Shown here piece by piece: positions 1-11,179 of a DNA stretch of 64,000 nt (within the stretch, counting starts at the first letter, position 1; each line of letters begins with the position of its first letter). Source of the stretch: Morinoia aosen (lineage: Eukaryota; Arthropoda; Malacostraca; Amphipoda; Talitridae). The notes beneath the pieces are model-generated. The model did no database searches and was not told where the DNA came from. It saw only the letters and a list, made by a program, of their open reading frames with translations. The stretch is from assembly GCA_030386875.1 (NCBI GenBank), contig CM059571.1, positions 23,058,355 to 23,122,354 of the forward strand. The letters are read 5' to 3'. Both the position numbers and the translations under genes were made by a program.

Positions 1-790
1 AATTATAAACGAAATATAAAAAGTATCATACAACTTACTCTAAGACAAACCAAAATAATGTGTGAATATTTACGCACTCTAAAGGAAAAACGGAATAACC
101 ATATAATTTTTCAACAGCAAGTATACTCTACCATGCATACAACTGCTAAGTAGCTGCGGCACGGAAGGAACAGCTTTCCGGAGCAAATGGGACTCTCGAA
201 AGTTCATTTTTCGGGAACGAGCTCAATTTGTCTCGTACAAGGCCGAATAGCGAATCATTCTCGTAAGAATAGCATTAAGGGATTCTTCTCCGTCTCGTTC
301 ACAGGGAACAATAATGAATAACTATTACTCTAAAGGGGTTTTTGACTAAAAAATTTACCTTTTCCTAAAGCTAAAAGTTTCCTTTTTCCAATGAAATAAC
401 TTGAAGGCCATTTAAAGCAAGATTTATGGTATAAAAATGTCTTTTAATACGATGAATGATGTTTACTTGGAAAGCATTCGTTCATCTGCGCGGTCTCGCT
501 CATCAGTACATTACGAAACATGGTCTGAGGAGGTGTGCAACGCTCCTATCACTCGATCCAGTCTACGTTGATTCTTTCACATATAAAAAGAAAAATGTAT
601 ATAATAAGAATTATTTTATGATAAAAACCTTTTAAAAACTAATTTTAGGTTGTATTTGTTTCAATTTATTGTGCCAATTTTGATTATAAGGTACTTCAAA
701 ATAGTTCACAGAAATTCCCTGGATTGCTACATCAAGTTCCAATTTGCCATTGTGTCCAGGCATAAAAAAGTTCCCTGAAATTCTTCCCTG
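1..790. other. Noncoding, no gene recognised
   Basis: AT-rich sequence with only short chance reading frames. The segment near 415-455 (GATTTATGGTATAAAA followed by a T-rich stretch) recurs in a related form near 4045-4080, so this is probably old repeat material. I see no splice sites, conserved protein motif or RNA gene here. Confidence 0.6.
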
Positions 791-970
791 AATATGGGTC
801 AATGTTTGGCGTGATGCAATCAAAGGAAATGGGAATTTTATTCCAAAGAATCACTAAAGGAACCCATTTAAGAACGTTTTACAAGAATGACTTTCTGCTC
901 TCTGACACATTATTTTAGAATTATTCGCATTTGAAATTAGAATTCGCCTTCCGCGTGCCTAAAGAAGCAA

Positions 971-1531
971 GGGTAAATCTGAAGGGTATGTCAGTTATCG
1001 ATTTTGTAAATTTCGACGCCTAAGCATAGCTAATTAGATCGAAATAAACAAGTTTTCTTCCATGCACTTTCACCCCTTCCATCTCAAATGAGTATTTTAT
1101 TAGTTATAGCGGTAAATGACCTACCGCAACTCCAGTGTTTGAAGCGGCAAGTAATTTAAGGAGCACGTCGGACAGCAACACTGCAAAGCGCACTCACTTC
1201 CAGCGCAATCGTCATCAAAGACGAAACCAAACCCACCGCTATACCTCGTTAAATACTCATTTTTCGAAAAAAGTGTATAGAAGAAAAGTTGTTTATTTTT
1301 ATGTAATTACCATGATTCAAGCAACAAAAATTTGAAAATCGATGAGTAGCTGTTTATTCGAGCGCATTCGTCATCAAAGACAAAACTGAACTTACCGCTA
1401 TAAATCGTAAAATACTCATTTGAGACGGAAAGTGCATAGAAGAAGACTTGTTTATTTAGATTCAATTAATTAGGTTCAGGCACCAAAAAGTGGAAAATCG
1501 ATAACTGACATATCCTTCAGATTTACCGAAG
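971..1531. mobile_element. Foldback element FB-a
   Basis: Near-symmetrical inverted arms begin with GGTAAATCTGAAGGGTATG at 971 and end with its inverse near 1513-1531. Inside each arm is a shared core: ATTAGATCGAAATAAACAAG, then TTTCTTCTATGCACTTTC-like, then a GAGTATTTTA…TTATAGCGGTA block. A second core pair (about 1000-1110 and 1238-1345) is nested within it. The same core recurs in FB-b (2880-3436) and FB-c (10780-11178), so this is a dispersed family. No coding capacity is visible; the class of the mobilising transposase is unknown. Confidence 0.7.
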
Positions 1532-1720
1532 CGAGCGTGCCATCCAGAATTTCATTAATAACAGAAGTTAACCCCCTATTACAAACGTAAAGAGGTTGGG
1601 TTGTGAGGGATGGCCACAGATCTTCTAGTGAAAGTTATAAATAAAGGTTGAAAGCAACCCATAAAGGTCACAAACAATTGTTTACATCTGCTCTATGATG
1701 GCGGCGGCTGTACCAAGTTA

Positions 1721-1795
1721 CGCCATCTGTGAGCTGACTGTAAAGGTGACGGTATTACGTGGCGCCGTCTATGAGCTGACTGTGAAGGTGACGAC
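1721..1795. repeat. 42-bp imperfect tandem duplication
   Basis: Two imperfect units, starting at 1721 and 1763, both contain GAGCTGACTGT followed by AAGGTGACG. The period is 42 bp with a few substitutions. No coding meaning is apparent. Confidence 0.7.
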
Positions 1796-2189
1796 GTAAT
1801 AATGACGACAAAAAAACGTCAAAAGCACCAAATACGAGAAATTGTACATTAACTTTTTCGTGTTATTAATTTATAACAATATTCCTTATTATTTTATTAA
1901 CAATTTCTATCATTCTTTTATTTCTATGAAGTTCTGGCAAAAACTTTAACACCTCGTGATCCAAAGTTTGCCTTTCCTGACCCAACCTGTTCGTACTTTG
2001 TGTTCTACATTTTGCGCGGGAAAGCGATTTTATGTATAACTACAAAGCTCAATTATTAAAAAATAATGCATCAGAGAGCAGAATGTCATTCATGTAAAAC
2101 GTTATTAAATGGGTTCCTTTAGTGATTCTTGGGAATACAATTTTCATTTCCTTTGATTGCATCACGCCAAACATTGACCAAAATATGTT

Positions 2190-2655
2190 GCAATATATTG
2201 ATGTAACAACATAGAGAAAGTTGTATGTTTTACCAAATGACGATTTCATTTACAATCTGTAACAATTGTTGTTGGGGTACATAGCATAGTTTGCAAAATT
2301 TTTCTTTTTGTGATACTCAAAAGTTGATCAGAGTATTTTAGTCACAAACATAGGCATAGTAAGAAAATCATTCACAACTAGCTTTTAGACTCCTGCTCCC
2401 ATTTTGGGTAAGTCATGCATCAAACTTGTTACATTTTGATTTCTATTGTCCAATTCAGTTCATTTCAGTTCATTCAGTTTATTGGTAGGTAAAATAATGA
2501 CTTTCTTTAATTTGATGTTGCCATCGAATTCTTATTCAAAGGAAAATAGTCTCATACTACATACTTTATTATAGCTCAAAATGCCATATGCAATCTAAAG
2601 AAGATATCTGTGTAATTTAAAGAAGACAACTGTGCAACCTGAAGAAGTAATAGTC
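2190..2655. other. Noncoding, nothing recognised
   Basis: AT-rich sequence with a short direct repeat of the type TTCAGTTCATTTCAGTTCA near 2455-2475. No exon, RNA gene or mobile-element terminus is evident. Confidence 0.5.
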
Positions 2656-2656
2656 A

Positions 2657-3720
2657 ATATTGAATTTAATGTTGTCAACAACTTTTATGATTTTATTGCA
2701 AAACCAAATTCAGATAATTGGAAGCATTTTAAGATGTTTTACATGAATGACATTATGCTCGCAAATGCTTAGTTTTCGAGATATTTAACTTAGAAGTTAT
2801 AGGAATGTCTTATATAAAATTGAACAAACATGTAAATAAGCTGAAATACGATATTGCCATAGATGAGATTAGATTAATTAAATGGTAAATGTTGAGAATT
2901 AACCGGGAATTGATTTTCCACTTTTCAAATCCTAAACATAGTGAATTAGATTGAAATAAACAAGTTTTCTTCTATGCACGTTCCGTCGTAAATAAGTTTT
3001 TTACGAATTATAGCGGTAGGCTTAGTTTCGTCTTTGATGACAAATGCACTTGGATAAACAGCTACTCGTTGATTTTTGAATTTTTGTTGCTTGAAGCATG
3101 GTATTAACATCAAAATAAACTACTTTTCTTTTATACACTTTTTCGTCTAATGAATATTCTATGAGTTGAGCGCGGTAGGTTTAGTTTTGTCTTAGATAAC
3201 TAGAGCGTCGGAAGCGATACTCCATTGCAGTGTTGCCATTCGATGGGCTCGCTCGATGAATTACTTCCGGCTTCAAACACTTGAGTTGCGGTAACTAATT
3301 CTCCGCTATAACTCGTAAAATATTTATTTACGACGGAAAGTGCATAGAAGAAAACTTGGTTATTTCGATTTAATCATGTTTAGGCACCGAAAAATCAAAT
3401 ATAGATTTCCGGGTAATCCTCAACATTTACCAAATAAACTAACTTAAGTAAACCTAAAATAACTTCACCTAGCCTTACCAACACCGATGGTTTTTTTGCC
3501 AAAGTGACTGCGCATGCTCTGTATCCGCCATACACTGGAAGAGCCATGTCAAAACTGTCGTTAATGCTATTCTTACCTGAACGTTATTTATGCTATAACT
3601 CAAGGACAAAGCATTTGTAAGCACAATGTCATTCATGTAAAACGTCTTGAAATCTACCATATTACCAATATGTGGCAACGAAGTTTTTGAAATCGTTAGA
3701 CATGAAATTCATTATTGACT
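2657..3720. mobile_element. Foldback element with nested copy
   Basis: The left arm starts with GTCAATATTGAATTTAATG (2657) and carries GTTTTACATGAATGACATT at about 2736. The right arm carries the inverse of the same module at 3614-3645 and ends with an inverted form of the left start near 3700-3715. Between the arms sits the complete foldback FB-b. The layout matches the separate 5509-6029 element, which has the same outer arm, so the two belong to one family. Confidence 0.65.
2880..3436. mobile_element. Foldback element FB-b
   Basis: The ends are GGTAAATGTTGAG at 2884 and its inverse near 3420-3433. The arms run inward through a GGGAATTGATTTTCC-like block and the ATTAGATTGAAATAAACAAG core, then CTTCTATGCAC. 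The right arm repeats these in inverse order at about 3310-3420. A second inner core of the same family lies at 3060-3190. No open frame of transposase length is present. Confidence 0.75.
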
Positions 3721-3724
3721 GAAG

Positions 3725-4264
3725 TGTTTTTTTTTTTAAATTTTTTGGCAATCTGAAGAAGAAAGGACTTTTACAATATAACAAATTTATAGCACAATGT
3801 ATGCAAGCTGCCTGGTTCTTGTGCACAGTTGAAACACTATGGTGCTTGTTTGGCAACTTGTATTTTGGCCTGAACTTGCCCATAATGCTTTCATTTTCAA
3901 TTGAAAAAACAAGTTTATTTTGTAAACGTCACTGTACAGGAACAATGATTCACTCTAATCATAAATTATTTTTACTAAGAATTGTCTCCTTCAAAAATTA
4001 AAAATTTATTGTTTTTAATAAAATGAATTTAAATCCAATTAAAGGATGATTTATGGTATAAAATTAATCTTTCAACACAATATATTAAACTGTCATCAAT
4101 TAGAATTTCTATTACTTAGTGGCACACGTCTGCCGATCGGTTAAAGAATGTCGTTGGCATCACTGTGCAACACTCTATCTTGTTATAGGACACTCTATCT
4201 TGTTCATGCTTCCTGCATAGAATAAAAGCTGCATTGAATTTTTGTTATCATGATTTGTTCCATT
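3725..4264. other. Noncoding, nothing recognised
   Basis: AT-rich with a poly-T tract near 3727-3740. The two overlapping short frames here on opposite strands show no recognisable domain. A CACTCTATCTTGTT unit is present twice in tandem near 4170-4205. Confidence 0.5.
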
Positions 4265-4268
4265 TTGA

Positions 4269-5455
4269 GGACACCGTCTGGGAAGGAGAAAAGTCCGTTA
4301 TTTATGGATGGATTTCTCTGAAATTTTCACAGTAGGTGTGAAATGATGGAAAAATCATTTGTTATTTTGACAAAATTTTTGTATCTGCACTGTATTTTTT
4401 TTTTGAAAAATATGATAAAATAGGGTTTTTTAAAATCTATCTTCTACAATTTTGAAGTTACAGAATCAGAACTTCGTTTTTAGATTGCTTATATGTCTAT
4501 ATAACCATAAGGGGCTACGAATTTTGATAACTTTTTTTTGTGGATTTTGGGAGTATTTTTTTTTAAAATATGTAACCTTTTTCATTTTTTTTTCATGTCA
4601 TGTAATTTTTAAAACAATTGATGTATCGAAAAATGAAACGCCTTTATTGATACACCTTGCTAAGCCCTATCGAATGGTGTATAAACCATTCTTGTAGCTC
4701 TAAAATTGTGGAAGAAGTAGCATTTGAGAAACCAATTATCAAGTTTCCAGAAAAACATGTTTTTTCACAAAAAAAATTGTTTTTCTTTTTATCTTTTGAA
4801 CTACAAGATTTTCTACAATGAACTCTTGAGCGTTTGTAGTTCTTTTCAAGCCCTTTCGATTGATATAATTTACATTGCTGTAGCTCTGTAACTCTGTGAA
4901 AAAATATACAGCAAAAGACAATACATGTAATTCTTCAAAATAACCACTTTTTTTATTTTTTCATTTTTTTTCGACCAAAATACGTTGTTTTTTGAAATCA
5001 ACTCCTCTGTTTTGTAGCTCTTTTCAAGCCCTTTGGATTGGTGTGCTTGCCATAGCCGTAGCTATGATACTGCAGCTGTCATCGAGCTATGAATGAAAGC
5101 TGCGGTATCATAGATACGGCAGAACAGCTAAATTCTGAAATTGTCAAAATCTTATCAAAAATATTTATTCAGCGTTAGAATGATTCGTTTGAATAATGAA
5201 AACACTTTGAGTAGCTCATGAACAAACTCTATTGCCATTGCCACAGAGAAACGCGCTCAATTGACTCCCAATAATGAGGGGGGAGAGGGGTCAAGGTCAT
5301 GCCACCCCCATCGCTTTCCCCCCCCCTCTGGTGGGCGCACTATTTGGAGTAGACGAAAACGGAAAGTACCAATGGAAGCGCAAGAAAATCCTCTATAAGA
5401 TGCATATAAAAACAGAAAATCAACACTTATCTCGATTTCTACCCAGACGGTGTCC
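4269..5455. mobile_element. TTAA-flanked nonautonomous element T1
   Basis: The termini are inverted: GGACACCGTCTGGG at 4269-4282 and its exact reverse complement at 5442-5455. The flanks are TTGA on the left and TTAA on the right, so a TTAA target duplication with one substitution is likely. The interior is AT-rich, with repeated modules of the form AAGCCCT…GATTG…TGTAGCTC near 4660-4700, 4850-4895 and 5025-5070. There is no transposase. TTAA target use is the hallmark of piggyBac-type transposition; assignment to that superfamily is inference from the flanks. Confidence 0.65.
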
Positions 5456-5508
5456 TTAAAGCTGGTTAACATCTAATTTATTTATTTTAATTATTGATCT
5501 ATATCACA

Positions 5509-6029
5509 GTCAATATTGATTTTACTGTTGTCAATGATAGTTAAAATTTTTTTGCCACATTTAGGTAATTGGAGACATTTGATATGAATGAAATTGTGCT
5601 TGTGAATGCATAGTTTTTGATATAGCAAAAATAATGTTCAGGTAAGAATAACATTAACGGCAGTTTTTCATTTGGCTCTTCTGGTCTAACATGGATACGA
5701 AACGTGCAGTTATTGTGGCGGGAAACCATTGGTGTTGGAATGGCTAAGTTAAAGTTGTTTTAGGTTTACTTAGGTTAGTTTATTTAACTAATCTAACATG
5801 ACCTAACCTCGCATCGTTACATCAATATCGTATTCCAGCATATTTAAGTCTCCATTTGTTCAATTTTAAATACAATGTTCCCATACCTTCAAAGTTGACC
5901 ATCTCAAAAAGTAAACATTTGCGAGCAAAATGTCACTTGTGTATAACATCGTAGAATGTACCTTATTACCTTAATGTGGCAATAAAAATTTGAAAATTGC
6001 TGACAATAGCATAATCAATATTGACCAAT
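5509..6029. mobile_element. Foldback element
   Basis: The left arm starts GTCAATATTGATTTTACTG (near 5511) and contains TTTTGCCACATTTAGGTAAT. The right arm holds the inverse of that block at about 5960-5985 and the inverse start near 6012-6030. The loop carries degenerate AGGTTTACTTAGGTTAG and CCTAACCT runs (5760-5815). Its arms match those of the 2657-3720 element. Confidence 0.7.
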
Positions 6030-6035
6030 ATTACA

Positions 6036-6646
6036 GTGTTTATTAGGATTTTGAGATTTTGCAACTTGAATTTTGTCATGAATTCAGAAACAAAAAAATT
6101 TTACATGAGGCATTTCGTAACTTGGATTATTCGTTAGTTAGGTCTTTCGTAAGGTAAGGTATGGCTGTATCTAAAATTAGTAAGGTATTATTTTACTAAT
6201 TAATGGATGGGTTCCATCAATTTATGGCGGGAATTCACACGTTTGAGAATTTTTCTTATTAGGCTTGGTGCTAAGAAGTAAAGAAAGTGTCATCCACATT
6301 ATGTTTGTATAAGACAAATTTAAAATTGAGTAAACCTGTTACCAGAAATTTGAATGAAACGGTGGAAATATTTTATCTACTGGGAACACAAAACACAATC
6401 TTCCATAAGAGCTCTGTTAATCTGGTTCTACGGTAAGTCCTCAAATAGAAGTATGTTATTTCCAGTACACAGTTCAAAAAGATTAGAATTGCCTTTATTA
6501 GTCAGTGATACATACTACTGAGTACAAAGAAATGTCACTGTAGGGCTGTGCTACCAAATAGTTAAATTAGGTATCATGTTTTAGAATTTATTTATCTGAT
6601 ACGAGCTGTCAACTTCAAAGTAATGGTATTGTCTTCCACTCTATAC
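6036..6646. other. Noncoding, nothing recognised
   Basis: AT-rich spacer between two transposable elements. It has no reading frame with a recognisable domain and no clear repeat boundary. Confidence 0.5.
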
Positions 6647-6650
6647 TTAA

Positions 6651-7886
6651 GGAGGATGTCTACCCTGAAATTGGCTGGATCAGGAAAATGGCTGTAACAG
6701 GAAAATGGCTGTAACCTTCTTTCTATGGAATCTAGATCTATGAAAATTAGCATTCACACATATTTTTAAAATTAAATGGGGTTGTCTATGACTTTTTGCA
6801 ATAATTACAGAGCTAATGGAGGAATATGGGGATACTTTTCTAGAGACATCTCAGAAAGTACGTATTGTAAAGCAAAGCAATGATATAGGTGTCATTGGAT
6901 CTGCAAAGAGGTGCTGCATGATGAGTTGGATATTATTTTGAATTTCGTAATAGTTTAATTTTCTGAAATCTTGAAAATTTTTTTGATAATGGCGTAATTT
7001 TTTCTGTAGATTTTTTAATGTAACCAAAAATTATTAGGAATTCATAATATTCTTATGTCAGTAGATAAAGTAGCTTCTTGTATATTCCAATGATATCTGA
7101 ATCTTTGCTCTACGATAAAATCTCTCAGTGAAAAAAAACGTTAACCCTTTTCCATTTTTCCCCATTTTCCACTCCCATTATTTTGTAATTATGGTGAAAA
7201 TGAGAAAAAGTTATAGACAACCCCTATGTATCTCCAATAATATGTATCTATGCCAATTTTCATAGATCTAGATCTCATAGAAAGAACATTACTGCCATTT
7301 TATGAAAATTAACCAATACCTTCCACTCTGTAATTCTGCACATGAATTTTTGCTTATCCCTATAACGCCCAAGTGGACTGTACGGTCCTCTTTCAAAAAT
7401 AACAATAATATATCGTATTTATTATTCAATTTGTTCACTAATGTGTCCTTTGAACTTCACTGCCGAGTGGCAGTTCCTTCCCCATCTTGAAAACGGTGAC
7501 TGCCTAATGCCAGTGTTGGCTTAGTGATAGTGGTTGTATTAACGGTAATATGAGCATAAAAATGTGGGCATTAAAGGGTTAAGTAACTTAGAAATTATCA
7601 TGAATATCAAAATAATCCTCTTGACTCATTGTGCGGAAATTTTTTGCTCATCCAATGATACCCAAGTCATTGCTCTACAATAAGTAATTTTTGAGAAATC
7701 TTTTATTGAAAAGTGCCCACTTTTTCTACACCATTTCCCTTTCATTAGAGCCATAATTATGGGAAAAAGTTATAGGAACGACCCCTTTTTACTTCCAAAA
7801 ATACATATGTATGTCAAATTTCATAGATCTAAATCTCATAGTAAGAACGTGACAGCCATTTCCTTGATTTAGGTTAGATGTCCCCC
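6651..7886. mobile_element. TTAA-flanked nonautonomous element T2
   Basis: The element is bounded by TTAA at 6647-6650 and TTAA at 7887-7890. The left end GGAGGATGTCTACCCT pairs with the inverse of the right end (GGGGGACATCTAACCT), about 13 of 16. Similarity of the arms continues inward through AATGGCTGT, TTCT..CTATG and TAGATCTATGAAA, for more than 100 bp with gaps. The interior includes ATCCAATGATACC…CATTGCTCTAC modules in both orientations. It hosts a 221-bp MITE. No transposase is present. Confidence 0.75.
7358..7578. mobile_element. 221-bp TTAA MITE, copy 1
   Basis: The left terminus is CCCTATAACGCCCA and the right terminus TGGGCATTAAAGGG, flanked by TTAT (7354-7357) and TTAA (7579-7582). 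Length and interior match the copy at 34348-34568 closely (AAGTGGA.TGTACGGTCCTC and onward). This copy has slightly degraded termini, so it is the older of the two. It lies inside the 6651-7886 element. Confidence 0.85.
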
Positions 7887-8019
7887 TTAAGAGTGCTATT
7901 TAGAAAGTATTTTGATTCATAAACCGAGACGATTGTTCAAGGATGATAGTAGTTCAGCCTAACTCCAAATGCTTGCCTAACTCTCACGTGTTCCAAGTTA
8001 GGTATACTTTGGTTTGTCA

Positions 8020-8290
8020 CCCCTCTCGGTGATACAGCTATTGTACCTAAGGAAATTAGTACTCACAGTGGGAATATGTGAGGTCACAAAGTGATGGTTA
8101 GATAGGTCTTCTTTCTGTTGAAGTAGAAAATTTTTTTGTTATAGACCGTCTTTTTCGGTACACTGCTGCCCTGTTCATCAGCACCTACTGCTTTCTTCTT
8201 CAACTTTTGTCTTGTTTTGTAAACTTCTTCCTTGCCTCACTGTTTCTATAATAGACATTTCAGGTATAATTCCTGCATTCACTTAAGTTT
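8020..8290 (+). mobile_element. Family A SINE-like copy, diverged
   Basis: It starts at CCCCTCTCGGTGATACAGC and follows the family A order: TATTGTAYCTA head, ATGTGAGGTC, GGTTAGATAGG, TTTTTCGGT.CACTGCTG, TTCAGCACCTACT-like, CTTCTTCAACTTTT. It loses similarity after the CACTGTTTCTATAA segment, so the 3' end is missing. Confidence 0.7.
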
Positions 8291-8980
8291 ATAATAGTTG
8301 GTAATTTTCACTCATTATAATGCCTTTAGTACAGTTAGGCAGACTTAAACTAATTTTACTAGCTTAACTTTTGTTTTTCCTGTTACTCACTGGAACATAC
8401 TAATTTTCCATTGTTATTCATAATTCTTTCTGTTTTATCTTAGCATATCAATGATGAGCTTTGTACTACAGAAAAGCTTGAGATCTTGATTATTTTTTGA
8501 AGAAGCCCAACTTTTCTTGCAGCTGTTGTAGCCATTGTCAAATGATAGGGACAGATTTGGTTATTTGAGCTGAACTAAAATTACATTTTTCATAAGTCCA
8601 GCATTTGTAAGTAATACCAGTGAGTGTTTTTCTGTTTTAGAAATGAAAAAGGAACTAAACTTCATATGGCTACAGACTGCATCTTTTCAGTAACCTGAAA
8701 TAAAGGATAACAGACAACTGATATTCATTTCTAAGATTATGATTTGAATCTTATCATACGAAAACTCCAGTTTTCATAATTTTTTATTCACTGCAAATAA
8801 AGTATGAGGTCTTGAATTATGCAATGAATTGGAATGCAGTGAATTTATGAAGTCTAAACTAGAGGGAAAACTGCAGCTTAAATGATATCAAGATGCCATT
8901 TCAAGAACAATTTTCTGCCTGAGAGGGTACAATTAAGCAGATTTTCTGGCTTGCTGTTTAGTTTTTCTGAGACATCTCCA
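8290..8980. other. Noncoding, nothing recognised
   Basis: AT-rich spacer. No exon, RNA gene or transposon end could be recognised. Confidence 0.45.
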
Positions 8981-8981
8981 T

Positions 8982-9270
8982 AGGTGGGGTAGTTTAACTT
9001 GGCCATCATTTGCTAAGGGCTGGTGACCCCAGGAGAGATATTGTTCAGTTACCTCAGCTATAGAAGATATGTCTTTGGGACTCCTGTCTTTGAGGCCCAC
9101 TTAGCTCCTTTCAGTTGTAATGACTTCTTTGAAATCTCTCCTGTCTTTTTCCCTCTTATTTTTAAGCTTGCAATTTCCCCATGCAGGGTATTCTGTATGG
9201 AAATTCACCATGTACATAGATTCCCTGTTTTCTAGTCCTTACTAAAGGGTTCATTCTCTTTGCTCATTTA
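8982..9270 (+). mobile_element. Family B retroposon copy
   Basis: It shows the family B order: a GGGGCTGGCGCCCCAGG-like head (here GGGCTGGTGACCCCAGG), then GAGATA.TG, TTACCTCAGCTATAG, a T-rich body, and a .CATGTACATAGATTCCCTGTTT block like the GTGCATAGATT block of family A. Related copies lie at 12363, 19930, 22060 and 59771. The tail is poorly defined. Confidence 0.6.
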
Positions 9271-9292
9271 AGAGATTAACGGTGTTTGTTAA

Positions 9293-10765
9293 GGGAAGCA
9301 TTTTGGGGGGCATCTGGGGGCATCTGAGTCCAAAGGTCGATTCTCGCGATTTTTGTTTTTATTGCTTTAAATGAGTTAGAGACATGTCCCCGAATGTCTG
9401 TAAAAATATCAGGAACCTACCCCAGAGCTAACGTCCCTCCCGGGGGGGAGGGAGGGCATCCCTCTTACGGACCTTTTTTTTCATTTTTGAACCTAAAGCA
9501 ATGAAATTTGGTATACTGATAGGAAATGCAATTTTGAATCATTTATCATCAATGACAAAATGCGATTTTCTTGAAAAGAAAACGGGAAATCATAGAAAAC
9601 GACATTTTTGGGGGGGTTTTCTAAATGCTTCTCCTCCTACAGTTTTTGAGCTACAGTAATGATTTTGGTATCATTGAATGCAGAATAACGTGGACAAAAA
9701 AAAAAAAAAAACATCTGAAATTTTCCATTTTTTCCATTTCATTTTTTCATATATTTTATCATTCATATTCCTCATCCCCATCCGAATATTTTTTTTATTA
9801 TTGAATTTAGAGCAATGAAATTTGGTATACTGATAGGAAATACAATTTAGAATCATTTATCATTCATGACAAAATGCGATTTTCTTGAAAAGAAAATGGG
9901 AAATCATAGAAAACGACATTTGGGGGGGGGGGGGTTTCTAAATGCTTTTTCTCTGATAGTTTTTGAGCTACAGTAATGATTTTGGTATCATTAAATGCAG
10001 AATAACGTGGACATTCCAAAAACTTGAATGCTTTTCCTCAAATTTCCAATATAAAAATTTAAAAAATTGAAAAGAAAAAAAATCAAAATATTCTCAAGAA
10101 AATTCAAATTCATGACGTCATAACTTTGAAACAAGAATGAATTTTGAAAAACTTCTCAATACATTGTAAAGCCCTTGTTTTTCTGCATCCAATGATACCA
10201 AAATCATCACTGTAGCTCAAAAAATGTAGGAGGAGAAGCATTTTGTTTCTTAAAAATAGGTTTTATTAAAAAAGTAACTTATCAAGACGTTTGTCAACAC
10301 TACTTCGAAGTTTACAAAGCTAGAGCAATGCGGTTTGTTGCATTTGAAAGTGAAATGTGTGTTCTACCTAAAATACGGGGCGATTTTCCAAATTGTTTCT
10401 GTAAAGCTTTCCATAGACTTTTTACCCTAAAATTATAACTTTTGCATTGAGACTCTGACAAAAAAATTCATATAAATTCGGAATGAAATAAATCAAAAAT
10501 TCCCCCCGTATTATGGATAGAGCGCACGTTTGACTTTCAAATGCAACAAACCGCATTGCTCTAGCTTTGTAAATTAAAAAGCCTTAGCAAATAATATATG
10601 TATATATATAATTTTTTTTTTTTCAAATAAAAAATTTTCTATGGCCTTATGAAAAATTTTTGTTTAAGATAAGTTGTTACAAATGTGGAGATCTAGTAGT
10701 CTGCAAATTTTCATAGACGTACGTCCAATAGAACCAAAGTTGACCATTTTGTCAAAATGCTTCCC
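9293..10765. mobile_element. TTAA-flanked nonautonomous element T3
   Basis: TTAA at 9289-9292 and 10766-10769 bracket perfect 13-bp inverted termini, GGGAAGCATTTTG and its complement (10753-10765). Inside are two direct copies of a roughly 205-bp unit (9488-9690 and 9808-10018, starting near GCAATGAAATTTGGTATACT). An inverted partial copy of the unit end lies at 10170-10240. A separate inverted pair is built on GCTAGAGCAATGCGGTTTGT (about 10317 and 10545-10570). No transposase is present. The G run at 9922-9934 and A run near 9697 are homopolymers prone to sequencing error. Confidence 0.8.
9488..10018 (+). repeat. Direct ~205-bp internal repeat pair
   Basis: Units 9488-9690 and 9808-10018 share GCAATGAAATTTGGTATACT, ACAAAATGCGATTTTCTTG, AAATCATAGAAAACGACATT, a G run, and TTTTTGAGCTACAGTAATGA. 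They differ by scattered substitutions and small indels. The intervening about 115 bp is unique. Confidence 0.8.
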
Positions 10766-10779
10766 TTAAGGAGAGGCCA

Positions 10780-11178
10780 CTGATCAATTTTTCAATTTTT
10801 GTTGCTTGTATCATAGTAATTAGATTGAAATGAACTACTTTTCTTCTATGCACTTTCTGGTGCAAGTCATTATTTAGCGAGTTATAGCCGTTATCTATAG
10901 CTAATCTTTCAAGCTGGAAAAAATTGTTTTGAGGAGGAGACTCCGTTAGCATCTCTGTTCTGACGGCTGTAATGCACTTGAATGATCGTTAGGTTACGTC
11001 AAGTTATGTTAGGTTAGGTTGGGTAAGGTTAGATTAGTTTAGTTCAGCTACGCTACGCTACGTTACATCACCGCTATAAGTCATTAAATACTGATTTGCG
11101 CCGGAAAGTGTAAAGATGAAAAGTTGTTTATTTCGATCTAATTACTGTGATACAAGCAACAAAAAATCAAAAATTTAT
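10780..11178. mobile_element. Foldback element FB-c
   Basis: The left arm TTTTTGTTGCTTGTATCATA (about 10795) continues through AATTAGATTGAAATGAAC and CTTCTATGCACTTTC to GAGTTATAGC near 10885. The right arm (about 11080-11170) is the inverse, with roughly 85-90% identity over about 100 bp. The loop contains AGGTTAGGTT-type repeats. It belongs to the same family as FB-a and FB-b. Confidence 0.75.
10988..11045 (+). repeat. Degenerate TTAGG-like run
   Basis: The run reads like GTTAGGTTAGGTTGGG with further GGTTA-type units, then a TACGC/TACG run to about 11068. It resembles the TTAGG arthropod telomere unit but is short, imperfect and internal to a foldback element. Confidence 0.6.
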
Positions 11179-11179
11179 T

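Larger units (their letters stand above)
796..2185. repeat. Foldback repeat, outer arms
   Basis: The segment 796-905 and the segment about 2055-2185 are inverted copies of each other. Both contain the reading GTCAATGTTTGGCGTGATGC (+ at 796, reverse complement near 2160-2180), then a stretch ending in a GTTTTACATGAATGACATT-like module. The arms are roughly 110-130 bp and diverged by several percent. They enclose a second foldback element (about 971-1531). No reading frame of transposase type lies between them, so this is a nonautonomous foldback element or an inverted duplication. Confidence 0.65.

Noticed and set aside
9488..10018. CRISPR-like or satellite array
   Set aside because: Only two long direct units inside a TTAA-flanked element, with no regular short repeats and spacers; the setting is eukaryotic.
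10988..11045. Interstitial telomere or chromosome end
   Set aside because: Too short and degenerate, and located inside the loop of a foldback element.
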